NCBI GenBank assembly: GCA_022410635.1
Contig: JAJVDF010000412.1
Location: forward strand, 332,575-396,574
Source of the DNA: Tretioscincus oriximinensis
Lineage: Eukaryota > Chordata > Lepidosauria > Squamata > Gymnophthalmidae
Direction: 5' to 3'
Length of the DNA stretch: 64,000 bases
Shown here: positions 33,791 to 45,800 of the stretch, piece after piece
Position numbering within the stretch: position 1 is the first letter of the stretch
Layout of the letters: the number at the start of each line of letters is the position of its first letter
Notes under the pieces: model-generated
Told to the model about the DNA's origin: nothing
The model's database searches: none
The model's input: only the letters and a program-made list of their open reading frames with translations
Position numbers and translations under genes: made by a program

Positions 33791-33946
33791 AGCTTTATCC
33801 CCACTGAGCCTTATTCTGGGTTATACCTCGGAATAGGAGCCTGCCATCTATATGCTAGTGTATACTATGGCAGGCCCCGAATGAGGCCTGCCATAATCTA
33901 CACAGCCATGGGAATGGCCAAGCTCCGGCTCAGTGGGGACAGGGCC
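33791..33946. mobile_element. Fold-back MITE family 2 (copy 5), in RNF220 intron 1
   Basis: Arms TCCCCACTGAGCCTTATTCT and GCTCAGTGGGGACAGGGCC, centre CTATGGCAGGCCCC / GAGGCCTGCCATA. About 150 bases, non-coding. Confidence 0.78.
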
Positions 33947-34001
33947 TTTTTAGGTGCCCATCAATTNATTTCGTAATGTAGAGAATTACGCACCGTCCCT
34001 G

Positions 34002-34025
34002 GGCATAGATGTGTGTGTGTGTGCG
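34002..34025. repeat. (GT) microsatellite
   Basis: Run of GT dinucleotides in intron 1. A second run lies at 34,687-34,708. Confidence 0.85.
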
Positions 34026-35999
34026 CAGATGCATGCTGACACGCAGACATTTTTGTTGCTGGAATTGCACGGGTTCTGTTGTTTAGAAAGGGGGAAGAGA
34101 GGGCAAACACCTGTTTAAATTTGCAACTGCATGGGAGAGAGGGGAGGGAAAGGGCGGGTTTGTTTTCAGCCTGTAAAATTTAAATCAGACTTTCTCTTTT
34201 ATCCTTTCCTTGGGAACTAGAAGAAACTATTGGGGTTGGGAAGGGGTAGCCCTTTTCAGATTTGAATCAATCATGGATCTAGCATAGGGCATGAATCTGA
34301 ATGCACTAGTTTCCCCCTGATTTCTGCACATCCGTAGAGCGGCCTCTTCCTTTCCTGGGACCACCAAGAATCTTTGCTGTCTGTTCCTTTTGGGGGATCT
34401 TTCCCCGGCCAGGGATGGTGGAGGGTGCGAGGAGAGGAAACCTTGAAGATGTAGGTTGCAGGGTCAGATGAGTGTCTTCCTTTTTATCATGATCCCATCT
34501 TGTTCAAGCTTCTTGATTTCTGCCAGTGGTTTTGACAATTTTGTCTGAAAAAATGGAGGCTTCTCTTGTCAAGTCGACATAAATCAAAGCACAGTTTTAC
34601 CTTCTTTAAATAAGTCAGTCTTTTCTCCAAAGTCTTCTAGATTAATTTTAATTTACTGGTTTGTTACTTTAAAAAAAGGAGGTTTCTGTGTGTGTGTGTG
34701 TTTGTGTGAAAAATGAACTGGAGAAAAGAGGCGACTGCTTTGCCGGAGGGGTCGATCCACCAACGCTTTCGTAAAATGTAAATAGATTTATTTCGTACTA
34801 TCTGGATTCCTGATCGAAGTGCGTTTCTTTCCTTCCCAAACTGCGGTGCTATCATTCCACATATTGTGGGGAAATGTATTTTCATTGTGTCACAATATTT
34901 TGATCACCCGCAACTCTCAAGCCCGTTTTGCATTTGGGGATAAAAAAAAAATCAAAACATAAAGGCTTTCACAATACACTACAATACAATAATGCTGGGC
35001 TTGTCTTCTTCGGTTTCCCTTATATCTTACATTTCTTTTCATTTATCAGATCTAGTTTAGTTTGAATGCATAATCCACTTTGAGCACTTTAATCCCCCAA
35101 CAGCTGGAATAGTTTTGTTTTATGATATCAAGGATTTTCTAACTATTTTCTACAAAGGAGCTCATTCTGAAATTACTGCTTCTAAAATTGTGTGGTTAAA
35201 AAGGAACAAGAAGTTTATCCAAAGATCTTCTGTCCCCTTTATTAAGCATTGAATTGGTTATGGAGCATCTTTCTTTATTTTTGAAGTTACATTTCTTCCG
35301 TTCAGCAAACAGAAGAAATTATTTTCCCCCATTACTTTAGTTAGTTAGAATTCTACAAAAATGCAACATGTTTGGGTATTGAGCTGAGAGAAGANTGCTG
35401 TCTTTACAAGCAACAGGGTTTTAATTTTCTTGCACAAACTCTTTTTTAAATTTTTCTGAGCTCTGTATTTTAAGGCATTTTAGATCTTTTTAATTTTGGT
35501 TTTCCACCTGCTGGTTGGGGAAGATTTTTTTTTAACTTACATGCCAGACAACTGGAAGGATAGCTGATAAATTCTACATTATTTTAACTTTACTTCTTTT
35601 TAGCAAATTCTCTTTCTGGTAAAAAGTATCCGCATAATAATTAACAAGCCAAAGGGTGAAAAACTAAGGTGGCTATTCCATGTTTGATTATATTCTGTGT
35701 TTTGTTTTTCCTCAAAAAAAAGATGGAGAGGTTTAACCTGGCACCTCCTGATCTTTTACGGCTTTGCTTTTCCCTCTGGTCTCACAGTAGGTTCAAATAA
35801 CAGGTGGTCTCAATATGCTCTTTTTTAAGATCCAAAAGAGAAAGCAACATTTGAACATGCAAGTAAACAGAAATGTGTTTTATTTGGCGAGCCTATCTAA
35901 TGTAGATACCCTATGGACAGTTTATGTAGCTTCATGGATTTATCCCCACCCCTTTAGCCTCCTCTACTCCTTGTTTAGTTAATTTAACAAAGACTTTTT

Positions 36000-36290
36000 G
36001 CAATCTGTTTGGACTTTGTCTGATGCCATGGAAAAGTATCTGCTGATTTATTTGGCTGCTTTTCGATTTCTGTCGCTAGACCGTCTTTTCTCTTCCTTTC
36101 AGCGAGGATGTCAGCTGTTATTACTTCCTATTGATCTCTTTGCAAAGTGAGAAGTGAACTAAAATTAATGTCAATTCCACTGCTTGGATCAATAGCTGGA
36201 GTTATTTTAATCTGGATTTGCACAGGGTGCTAAATTAAAAAAAATCAGCATAGAGGCCGAAATGTAACAGTTACTTACTTCGGTCATGCC
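36000..36290. other. Candidate conserved non-coding block in intron 1
   Basis: Repeat-free sequence with TGATTTATTTGGCTGC, TAAAATTAATGTCAATTCC and homeodomain-type TAAT cores. It also contains a pyrimidine-rich CTCTTCCTTTCAG at 36,091-36,103 that resembles a splice acceptor. Conservation cannot be tested here; the call is a suggestion only. Confidence 0.25.
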
Positions 36291-37589
36291 TGNTCCACTC
36301 CAGTCTTCCAAATGTTTCATCAAACTGCTTATACTGCAATCTATATTTTTTTAATTAAGCAGATCAGTTAGTTTTCTTATTTTGGGTTCCATATTTAAAA
36401 GCCAATGACATCTTGACATTGGGAGTGTATTAACTATAGATTTTCATAATGAGTGGTCTTGCCGCAGCGTCCTCTGTACATTNTGCTAATGATGATGGTG
36501 ATAGGGAATATCAGTGAAGGGAAACAAAATGGTAAAACAGAGAAGAGACCAGGGTGGGAATGAAAAAGAGTATATGAATTAAAAATCATGTAAACTTGGT
36601 TTGGTGCAATTTTGCAGTGACAATTTATACTTTGTGCATTGAAGTTTGCAAACACATGAAGCCGTTGGGATGTTTCACAGAAGGAGATCAAATACATCTT
36701 AGGAAAGTCATGTAATGAAGTGACAGTGTAAGGAAAAGCAGTAATGTAGGTACAGAATCACCAACAATGTGCTTTCATTCCCTACTAGTCTCAGTATTTA
36801 AATTGGAGAGACTATAGTTTTTCTGTCACATTTATTCTCAACATCCAGATAGATTTTTTCCCCCTCTTTAAAAACTATTGAAACTAAAATATCCATATTT
36901 CCATCATTTAACACTCCTTTGCTGGTTTTATTCCTTGACATTTTTGCTGATTTTCTTTGTTAAATCAGATGGTTTAATGTCACCTGGAAGTATGTTAGGG
37001 AAGCTGCTCGTGGCATCCCCATTCAAGGTAGGGCTGGTCAGAAAGTTGTAGTGTTTAAGATCTAGATGGGATCAAGCTTTTAAAAAACGTTGTAATACTT
37101 TGATTTTGAGCTGGTGTACATCAGGAAGAAAGATATATGCGAAAAATGGAAGATGTTGCCCTATCATTTTCACACTTTCCAGTCCTTGAATATCTGGCTA
37201 CAGGAGGAAAGAAAAAGGAAGTCATTTTGTTGGACGGCATGAAAGACACAGCCAGGCTTCCCATAGAGTTTGTTAACCTAGACTTGCCCATTCACAGAAC
37301 ACAAAAGCCACTCCATTAGAAAAGAGACTCTTTTAGTAAGTTTTATTTGCTATGTCTGACCTTCTGGATCCTACAGGCATATTTTGTAGCAGCTTTTTTA
37401 TTATATGATTTTTTCTGCAGCCTTCTGCATGCCACAAGGACAGTATATTGTTTTAAAGTAACGGTGCACATATATTAAAGCACATGTTGCATGTTGAAAG
37501 GCTGGCAAGACAAACTTTGGAAAAGGATTCTAGATTAGTTATGGGGACCAGGAAAAAGGAATTCTGATTTTAGTCTTCAGAGGGAAATC

Positions 37590-37680
37590 TAGCAAGAGGG
37601 TCTTGGCAGCACTTAGAGGCTAACAAGAAAAAGGTAGGTGGCAGGAGTTTTTATGGACAAGCCTATTCATATCTAAGAGG
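37590..37680 (-). repeat. Single arm of interspersed repeat family F
   Basis: GTCTTGGCAGCACTTAGAGG, CTAACAAGAAAAAGGTAGGT, GGCAGGAGTTTTTATGGAC, the reverse-orientation block order of family F. Confidence 0.6.
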
Positions 37681-38755
37681 GAAAGTTTCTTTTTTACACA
37701 CACACGATCAACATTTTTTGGCAGATCACTTCTTAGAAATTGAACAGTTTCGAAGGAAAGGCAAAACTGAATACTTAAGTCTTTTTCTCTAAAGGTTGTC
37801 CAGGATAGTTTACCTTTGCTTAAACTCAAATACATTGGAAAGTAATGCACCTTGTATGACTCTGAACTTGAAAGGCAGAACTTTTGGACAGATCAGATGG
37901 CTTCAGTGCTCATTATGATTTAAATTATTATCCGAAACGCCAAAAAGATTATTGTTGCTGGATGGGGGATACAAATGGAGGAGCAATCCACTTGTCACAG
38001 AAAAATAAAGAAATATTTAATCATGCTTGGAGTTTTATTCCTCTGTGTGCTGCTGAGTATAATGTAAAATCCATATTCTGTGAATCTGTGCTGGTAAATA
38101 TGCATATAAACTTCTTGAACATAATATAAACATGCTATCTACCTTGTTTATGCATTCAGNAGCTGTGTAAATACATATAGAAATGTTCATTTGTAAAATA
38201 TGAATAATTTATACACTATTTGTTTTTATTGCTAATCAGTTTTTTAGGACACAAGTATTAGATATTACTAACTTAAGGTAGTCTTAGTTTTTTGTTTTTC
38301 ATAATATTGTTGTTTAACAAAAGTCTTAAGTCTTTGCTGAGTAAAGATCATTTGAGTTTGACCTCTTCCACCCACACAGGCCTACATTAGTTCATGGTCC
38401 TAGAATGGAAGGCAAAGATAGTCAAGTTAAAATAAGTTATGCGATACACATAAATAAAATAGCACTGTTGGTGTATGGTATTAATGATTTGAATCTCAAG
38501 GAGTCCTCCTCTTCAATTTACAGTTTTGTGCTAAAGCATTGAATTGGGACAAAGAGAAAGACTTGTACAGACACACCCTTAGAGGGAGTTAGAGGCCCTT
38601 CTAGATATTTGTGAAGTTCTGTCGATTTCATAAAAAAGAAAAGCGCTTTCATTTGAGCACTTGTATTAGATTTTTCTTTTGCAGTCATGGGCATCTAGCT
38701 ACTGTGGACCTACTGACATTTATTTTTCTTTCTTTCTCCTTATTTTTCTCCACAG

Positions 38756-38872
38756 CTTTAGGACAGTAATGAAACCCCAGTAAAAACCAACAGCTCTGCC
38801 CTCAACGTTGCTTTTGTTTTCCATCCAGGAAGACCATTTCCCCTTGCGGCCCTGTCAAGGAAAGAAACTCCA
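38756..38872 (+). other. RNF220: RNF220 exon 2, 5' untranslated part
   Basis: A long pyrimidine tract (about 38,720-38,750) ends in CACAG at 38,751-38,755, a strong splice acceptor 117 bases before the start codon. An in-frame TAG at 38,759-38,761 shows that the coding frame cannot continue upstream from exon 1, so the preceding exon is non-coding for this isoform. After that stop the frame is open up to the ATG. Confidence 0.85.
38769..38783 (+). other. Minimal upstream ORF (MKPQ) in RNF220 5'UTR
   Basis: An ATG at 38,769 opens a four-codon reading frame closed by TAA, 89 bases before the main start and in another frame. It lies inside the exon retained in the mature mRNA, so scanning ribosomes would meet it before the RNF220 start. 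Short uORFs like this usually allow reinitiation and dampen translation. The context is moderate (T at -3, A at +4). Its use is inferred, not shown. Confidence 0.5.
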
Positions 38873-39494
38873 ATGGACTTACACCGGGCAGCCTTCAAGA
38901 TGGAAAACTCTTCCTACCTTCCAAATCCTCTGGCATCTCCAGCCCTGATGGTTCTTGCTTCTACTGCTGAAGCCAGCCGTGATGCTTCCATCCCTTGCCA
39001 GCAGCCAAGACCTTTTGGTGTCCCCGTGTCAGTGGACAAGGAAGTGCACATCCCATTCACCAATGGCTCCTATACCTTTGCCTCCATGTATCACCGTCAA
39101 GGAGGTGTCCCCTCCTTCACCAACCGTGATTTCCCACCTTCCTTGCTTCATCTACACCCCCAATTTGCACCCCCCAATCTGGACTGCACCCCAATTAGCA
39201 TGCTGAATCACAGCGGTGTTGGGGCCTTCCGACCTTTCGCTTCTACTGAGGATAGAGAGAGTTACCAGTCAGCTTTCACACCTGCCAAGCGCCTGAAGAA
39301 CTGTCTTGATACTGACTCTCCCCACCTCCGCTTCTCAGATGCTGATGGAAAGGAGTATGAGTTTGGAGCCCAGCTTCCATCTAGCTCCCCAGGCANCCTC
39401 AAAGTTGATGACACGGGGAAAAAGATCTTTGCTGTCTCTGGCCTCATTTCTGACCGGGAGACGTCATCCAGCCCCGAGGATCGAAATGATAGAT
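38873..39494 (+). CDS. RNF220: RNF220 N-terminal coding segment (E3 ubiquitin ligase), partial
   Basis: The 207 codons plus one base closely match the N-terminus of vertebrate RNF220 as I know it: start MDLHRAAFKMENSSYLPNP, then PFTNGSYTFASMYHRQGG, LDCTPISMLNHSGVGAF and KVDDTGKKIFAVSGLISD. In the known family this is a protein of about 566 residues whose C-terminal RING finger confers E3 ligase activity; reported roles include Sin3B ubiquitination, beta-catenin stabilisation with USP7, and ventral neural patterning with ZC4H2. Only the low-complexity Ser/Pro-rich N-terminal region is present; RING and zinc-binding parts are in later exons outside the window. The start at 38,873 is the first in-frame ATG after an in-frame TAG at 38,759, but has C at -3; Met9 (38,900) has a stronger context (A at -3, G at +4). 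The exon ends with the first base of a Cys codon before GTAAGT, giving a phase 1 junction. One N lies in a codon where Ser is expected. No frameshift is seen. Confidence 0.96.
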
Positions 39495-39499
39495 GTAAG

Positions 39500-41880
39500 T
39501 ACCCCAACTTGGCTTAGCTGGGGTATCAAAATGATCAAGGGTACCAAAGTAGCTTGCTTTACACTTTTGGTCTTGTCTTGTCTTAAGGAGNTGCTGATAG
39601 AATACAAAAGTGAGGGACTGAACAGTGTTCAGAATGAGGGAGCTGTTCTTATACTAGCTTGGGATGATAAGTGTCAGAAAAATGGCCAGCAAAGGAACAG
39701 GGACCCCTATGTCATTAACGTCTCCTTCTAAATATCTAGAAATAACACAGACTCATCGTTTCATGAAGAATGTTGTCCTGTAGTCTTACTATCTTCCCTC
39801 TGACCCATTTCCTCCCATGTTGTCATTATTATAACTTTATTTGCTCTTGCAGTGAAAGATATTATTATTCACGGTAACTTGTGCCATAGTCACATTGTGC
39901 AAAATGGGGAAAGAGCACCTCATTGATCACCATGCTTTATGAATGCTTTCTTAGAAAGGTAGAAATGTTACCCTTAGTTTCTTCTGTAAATCAGCTGTTC
40001 TGCATANAGCAGGAGCCAGGCCAAAGCTAGCTAGAATGGGTTTCTCTAGAGCAGCAGTGCCTTCTGAAACATTCCCAACCTCAATAATTGCTTCTTATGA
40101 AATATTTTGAACTGCCCTACAGTGGAGAAAGTGGATCAAGTGGTCCACTTTCCCTAAGAAACTGAAGATAATACAGTGCCTTATGCTACTATCCTGCAAA
40201 TTACAGTGAGTGGTTTGTATGGTCCTTTGCTATGTGTATTGCATGTGCATGTCGTGTGCACATGTGTACATGAATGTGTTTTTTTCTTTTGTTCTTTCTC
40301 TGATTTGCCCCTCTTTTTATTCTTCTTGTTTGAGAGTTGCATCAGGAAAGGAACCCCAGTTACGGTATGAAACTAAATGGTGTAATACAACTTCCCCATT
40401 GCAACTTGGGTACCATTTTTCTTCTTCTTCTTTATGATGCCAAGGAGAGTAATAGAGATGTTGCTGCGCTTCCTCCCCTGTCGGTGCTGCTTCCCCAGGC
40501 TGTCTCCTTGAATTAGGCACTGTGTTAACTTCCCAGTGCTACGAGGCATCTGCCGAAAGCCCACGTACCTTGTCAATAAAAGTCACCATAAAATCAACCT
40601 GCCTTGTAAATCCATCGCTCTTTGGTTTTGAAATATGCCGTGAGTGTGTCTTTTATGTCAACGTTTGTAAGTGTGGAATGATTCCCTCTTGAAGACAGAA
40701 GCTGTGTGTTGCACCACAGATGTGTGCACACTCTTTCTCTAGTGCCTTTTTCTTATACTGCTTTTTTTATACCTTTATGACACAAATAGCAAAGGATACG
40801 TAACTGTCAAAAGAGTGTGTGTGTGTGTGCGAGAGAGAGAGAGAGAGAAAGGGAGAGAGAATTAGAAAAAAATATTAAGAGAGAACATTGAGTTAAAAAA
40901 TTAAATTGGCAGAGTATCGTGGTTCTAGTTTATATAGAGCACAAAACTTCCACAGATCATGTAAACTGGACAATAATATGAAATGGTTGTGTCTTCCAGC
41001 TGGGATATATTGAATCTTCTGTCTTGCTAATATATGATAAAGTGCATATATATATATATGTCTTTTTATATTCAGAAACAGATCGATGGATGTTTCTGAT
41101 ATATGCAGATACATTCCGTTCTGTAAGGCTTAGAATTTTCTTCTGCACTATTAAGTTTTGGTGAGCCCACAGATATTATGTGCACAAATCTCATAAAGCA
41201 TCCCATCAAATGGAGAGAATTGGGCACTAAGTAGAAAAAATAAGCTTTTTTTAAAAAAAAAAACTTCCCAAAAATATTTGCGTGTAATTTTGGAAAGTAC
41301 CATAGTATAGGATGTTTTATGCCTTGAGTTATTTTGTTATTTTTGAAATTACTTTTGAATTGTTTTTGATGACTGCTAAATGAACTGACTTCTTACCTGG
41401 AAGACACAGGCAAAGTATAAAACACTCCCAGTTTAAACTGCATTTAAACTATTTAGGGTGTTAGTGGCACTTTAGTGAAACACCACTGCATGAAAGGGCA
41501 AGAAGATTTATCTGCTTATGACCTTCAAATACCCTCTACATTTCAATACTTTCTATACATTTAATTATCTTATACAAGGACACATTGTGTGCTGCAAGTG
41601 TAAAAGGTTCTTTGTTGATAGTTTATAGAGATAGGTTTGCAGTGAGACCAGAACAGAAGCAGACAGACATATTTGCATGTATGTAAATGTACCTCTATGG
41701 GCTTTTATAAATATCTGGTTATTGAACCCTAAAACCCTGTCTCCATTTTCCTNCGTAAACAGTATACTTACGTATCTTTTTCTTTGAAACAAGGATTCTT
41801 TTCAGAAGTGCCCTAGCATACATTGCAGAGAAATGATGGTATAGACAGATTGGTATGGCAATAGTGTATTGACCATGGTA
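39500..41880. other. Intron 2 proximal part, no exon seen
   Basis: Apart from the GT/GA microsatellite and a short (AT) run near 41,046, no repeat or coding segment is recognised. Confidence 0.5.
40815..40860. repeat. (GT)(GA) compound microsatellite
   Basis: Eight GT units followed by a GA run in intron 2. Confidence 0.9.
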
Positions 41881-41889
41881 GTAAAAGCC

Positions 41890-42600
41890 TTTAGATCAGC
41901 AAACCCTTTATGCTTTCAGCAGACACGCTACAGAATTGCTGGGCTCTACTGTTTATTTGCATTCATCCAAATACTGCAATGGAATCAGACCACATGATGG
42001 GTGAATAACTTTAATTGCAACACACAGCATTCCTCGTGCCGCCATCAACAGGCTATAATCATTTTTTTTCTTGCAATTTCAAAGCTGAAGCTTTTAGCAA
42101 CTGGTTTGATTTTAAGAGATGCAATAAAGATTGTAAGAAAAGGAATGCAATAACTAGAGTTTAAAATTACATTTAAGTTCACAGTCCAAACTTTACACTG
42201 TAAGATTTTCCCTTTCTATCTCTAGCAGCGCTGCGCTGTAATTTGACAATATTAATAGGATCTGAGAAAAGAAAAAGTATAATTCACTATAGCTTTAGAA
42301 AAGGGCGTGCCACTTTATTAATTAGATACTAAATGACTTTGTATTTATATTCCTGTGAAGCTTCATTAATTAGTGGTATAAAAATCTGGATTCATTCTCA
42401 CATTTGCTTAAAAAGCCACACAGAATGTATATTAATACATTTCCTTTTGAGATTGTTCTTCCAGAACATGTTTGGAGTTCTGAAGAGGTACCCAGTTTCT
42501 TGGCTTGCACCACAGATTTTGAGTCTTTCTACAACTCCAAAAGCAACAGAAGATAATATAGGCATCAAATTAGTTTTAACGTTTCAGTATTAAAATATTA
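41890..42600. other. Candidate conserved non-coding block in intron 2
   Basis: Repeat-free AT-rich sequence with clustered TAATTA/ATTAAT homeodomain cores (about 42,315, 42,365), TTATTTGCATTCATCC near 41,953 and a CGTGCCGCCATCAACAGGC stretch near 42,035. The pattern resembles developmental enhancers in RNF220-type large introns, but similarity to other species could not be tested. Confidence 0.3.
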
Positions 42601-43696
42601 TTTTCCAATCTTCATTCAGCAAATTTATTTCTCCTCTGTGGATCCTCACCAAAGATAGTTGAAGCCCAAGATATTCGAAAGGCATAAAACACACATGCAG
42701 ATTTGGACTGATGAGACAAATCTTGTCTCGAAGTTAGTGTTGTTGAGATATTAACTGAGAATATTAATGATGTTTACTGAATAATGCTTACATTATATGT
42801 GTTTTTGCCCAGGTATCTCTCAGACACATTGCACGTTGACTAAATCAATGTGCCCTTTACTAACATGCAAGGCTTCCGGTTGTATTAGGTATAAATGCTA
42901 TGTATATTGCTGTGTGGTTGATATGTGTCATCCTCTCTCTTGTTTTTAAAGCTCTCTTAAACATTTAGTTATCAAAATAAGTTATCTTGGTCGGTTACCC
43001 TGATTAGTATAGTTGCTATAGGGCTCCTTTTCTGTACCAGGAGACAGAAGAGAAGGACATAATGATTTGGGGACTGTGCAGAACAATTTTTCCCCACTGG
43101 GTGAGGCCACTTGGTTACTCTAATTTTCTTCCTTGCACACTCAGGAAAGCTTCAGAACTTTTACCTCTATATTCTTTCCTAGATTTACTTGCCATTTCTG
43201 GCCTTTGTGAAGGATATAGGGATAATTTCTTTTACTCTGGGTCTATCTCGGATTTTATTGCAGCTGTCTTCTTTATGGATAGTGCAAGGGTTTTCAAACT
43301 TGATTACTGTGACTGCATAAAAAGATTTTTAAAATTATGAGAATCCCCCTGCAACTCTTTGTGGATAAAATTAATTATTTCATTGGGGTTAGGGCCAGAA
43401 ATAGACCACTTAATACAGTAATTAAAATTAGCCTATAAAAGAATAGCAGAACCTTTCAACTTTATTAGGAAAAATAATTTCATTGGTAATATTTTTTTAA
43501 AATAATTTCATGCCTTGTTTTTAATGACTGGTGAAGATGTTTTCTTTTGCAAAGTTCTTGAAATCTGGGTTTCATCTGTAATCTCTTTATAAGTTCCTGG
43601 TAGTTGAGGTAGCTCAATGGTTGGTTGCATATCTGTCATTCATCTAGTCCCAAATGTAATTCTTCTTGTTTCCTCAAAAGAAGACATGTCCATATA
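42601..43696. other. Intron 2, nothing recognised
   Basis: AT-rich, no repeat or exon recognised. Confidence 0.5.
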
Positions 43697-44020
43697 GGCT
43701 GCACCCACACACTGAGCTAAAATGTCATCTTAATTTTCATTGCAAGTGGGCAGCTTCCTGCATTTGTCGCGGCTGCCATAGGTGGGCAGGAGGAAGAAAG
43801 CTCTGGCCCGTGAGTTGCCGAGAGCAGCCTTCCCTCCTCCCGGCCTGCTTTGCAGGGCTTGCCACTGGTTGGTGAAGGGCCTGGCTGAGCAGGCCCCATT
43901 AAAAAAAAGAGCAGGTTTTCAGTTCACAGCACCATGCAAGGCAGGTTTGTAGTGACTATGTTGCCGTCAACCCACCATTGTGCTCCTGTGCAGACGTCAT
44001 TACTGTGTGTGGATGCAGCC
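43697..44020. mobile_element. MITE family 2, longer member
   Basis: Left GGCTGCACCCACACACTGAG and right GTGTGTGGATGCAGCC are inverted with one mismatch over 16 bases. Interior is GC-rich and not palindromic. No target duplication is obvious. Confidence 0.72.
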
Positions 44021-44089
44021 AAAGTCACCAGGAGTTGAGCACAGCAAGATTTGGAGAATCTTCATTTTGCTATCTGAGGTTCACTTGGC

Positions 44090-44212
44090 ATTATTCCATT
44101 CCAGAAAGGGATCTGCTATTGACATGCCATTCTGAGCTACCATAGGACTTGTACTAGTCTGCTTTGGGATGTGAACAGCAGGTTCCTTAGACCCCTTTCT
44201 GGAACAGTGCAT
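44090..44212. repeat. Small fold-back, possibly MITE family 2 relative
   Basis: ATTCCAGAAAGGG (about 44,098-44,111) pairs with CCCTTTCTGGAAC (about 44,191-44,203); the middle has GACATGCCATTCTGAGC laid out like the family 2 core. Divergent. Confidence 0.4.
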
Positions 44213-44859
44213 GATGGGCCTAAGACTGCATTCACAGACAACTAAAAATAATCCCTCTAAGTTAGCTTCGAGGTGGGATAGTTCTCCCCTCTCTCATGAA
44301 TGTTGTAGGCTAGAAAAAGTAGATCAGAAGGCTTCACACAACAGTTCCCCAGGCATTTTTGAGATTTTTCTTTTGCAATGCATGAATGCAGTCTAAATTA
44401 CTAGTGACTCTTCAGGGCCTAAAACCTACACTTTTGAGAACTATTCATTTGGCCATATAAGCCTTGTTCCCCTATCTATGTAGACAATAAAATATGTTTC
44501 TATTTTTGTCGTTCTTCAAGTTAGATGTGGTTGATAACAGGTATTTTGGACCAAGCAGTATCGTTAGTACATACCGTAATTATATATTTTTTCTGTTGTT
44601 GGTTTTATATGTTTATCAAGATGTTAATTTGGAAAAATCAACCAGGGTGGCTTTAGGAGCCTCTGCTTCTTCCCAGGAATTTACCAATGGTGGGAGGAAT
44701 GAACTTTAACATCACAGAGTGAAAATGTGAACAAATAAGCAACCATATTGAACATGTTGGAAATGAGATAGACGCCATCAACTTGTTCATGAGTAATTTT
44801 TGTATTGAGAGTGTCAAGTCGCAATAGAAAGTGAACTAGAAAGTGAAAGAATTAAACAA

Positions 44860-45050
44860 ATGATTGGAAGCCAAGTGTATCAATGACTACTAGAATACTG
44901 CCTTTTGGATGGAGCGGTAGACGGTATTCCTGAAACGTCATTTGCAGAGAGTCGAGAATAGGTCAAGATTTCGCCTTCTGTTTGAGTGCCTAAGTGCAAC
45001 TGGTGGGCCACTGTGTGAGACAGAGAGCTGGACCTGGCTAGGAATTGTTT
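44860..45050 (+). repeat. CR1-like LINE tail
   Basis: CATTTGCAGAGAGTCGAGAA, CTTCTGTTTGAGTGCCTAAG, GGGCCACTGTGTGAGACAGA, GCTGGACCTGGCT: the CR1 terminal untranslated region as at 21.85-22.0 kb. Confidence 0.75.
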
Positions 45051-45585
45051 GGGAAAATGTCTCGGCACGTTGTAGCTTTGAAATTAACAAGTAGAAGGCA
45101 CTGTGGGGTTTAAGTACGAAGTAGCAATTAATGGTATCAGACTCTTTTTCTCTTTGTGTATTATTCCAGCATCAGTAGGACACATGTTGTCCAGGTGTTT
45201 ATACAGTAGGGCTTCACCAAGATGTGGGTTTAGGTTTTAATTAGTCCACATGAAAAATATAAGCACAAGGATTGTTTGTTTGTTTACTACTTTGTGTCAA
45301 AAGTCTTTTGTGTGATATGTTTTAGGTTTGATGGATTAGAAGCTGGAAGAAAAGGAAAGTCTTATAATGAACAAATACGAACAGCATTTCAGATTGGAAT
45401 TTTTCATAAGTGTGGTGAAAGTAAAATGGAAATGGCTGCAGTGGTGAAGAGTTTAATTAAAAGTATATTCTTGCCTTTAGTGCTGGATAATCATTTATCC
45501 TGTGAGGTGATTTCTAAGGAGGCTTATAGCATAGGTGTCTGCCAACACTGCTGAAAAGACATCTTCTCCACCTCCACTTCCAAAC

Positions 45586-45800
45586 AAGAGCCAGTCTGGT
45601 GTAGTCAGAGTCTGTTATCTGGAAGATTCCAGTTCAGTTATGCACTCCTTCACAAAAGCCAGTTGGGTGACCTTGGACTCATCAGAGGTCTTCAGAGCTC
45701 TCTCAGCCCCACCTACTTCACAAAGTGTCTGTTACAGGAGGTTATGTAAGCCGCTTTGATTCCCTTTGGGTTGAGAAAAGCAGGGTATAAAAACTAATAC
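45586..45800 (+). repeat. tRNA-headed SINE
   Basis: GAGCCAGTCTGGTGTAGTCA (degenerate box A), GTTATCTGGAAGATTCCAGT, TTGGGTGACCTTGGACTC, CTCAGCCCCACCTACTTCAC, GTAAGCCGCTTTGATTCCC and GGGTATAAAAACT in order. The same family is seen in reverse at 20.6 kb. Confidence 0.82.

Larger units (their letters stand above)
31609..38755 (+). other. RNF220: RNF220 intron 1
   Basis: GT (31,609) to AG (38,755), 7,147 bases. The first 1.5 kb is still GC-rich. Two fold-back MITEs lie at 32,289-32,456 and 33,791-33,946, GT microsatellites near 34,002 and 34,687, and one interspersed-repeat arm at 37,590-37,680. From 34.1 to 37.5 kb I recognise no other transposable element; the sequence is AT-rich with many homopolymer T runs and may carry regulatory elements. 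No further exon is supported. Confidence 0.8.

Noticed and set aside
36091..36103. Possible splice acceptor of an alternative RNF220 exon
   Set aside because: The pyrimidine tract and AG are good, but no donor or coding similarity follows; retained only as a remark in the regulatory block.
39495..39517. Coding sequence continuing to the stop at 39,517
   Set aside because: The frame continues past GTAAGT only as intron read-through (KYPNLA then stop); the family continues with Lys-Lys after this Cys, supporting the splice.
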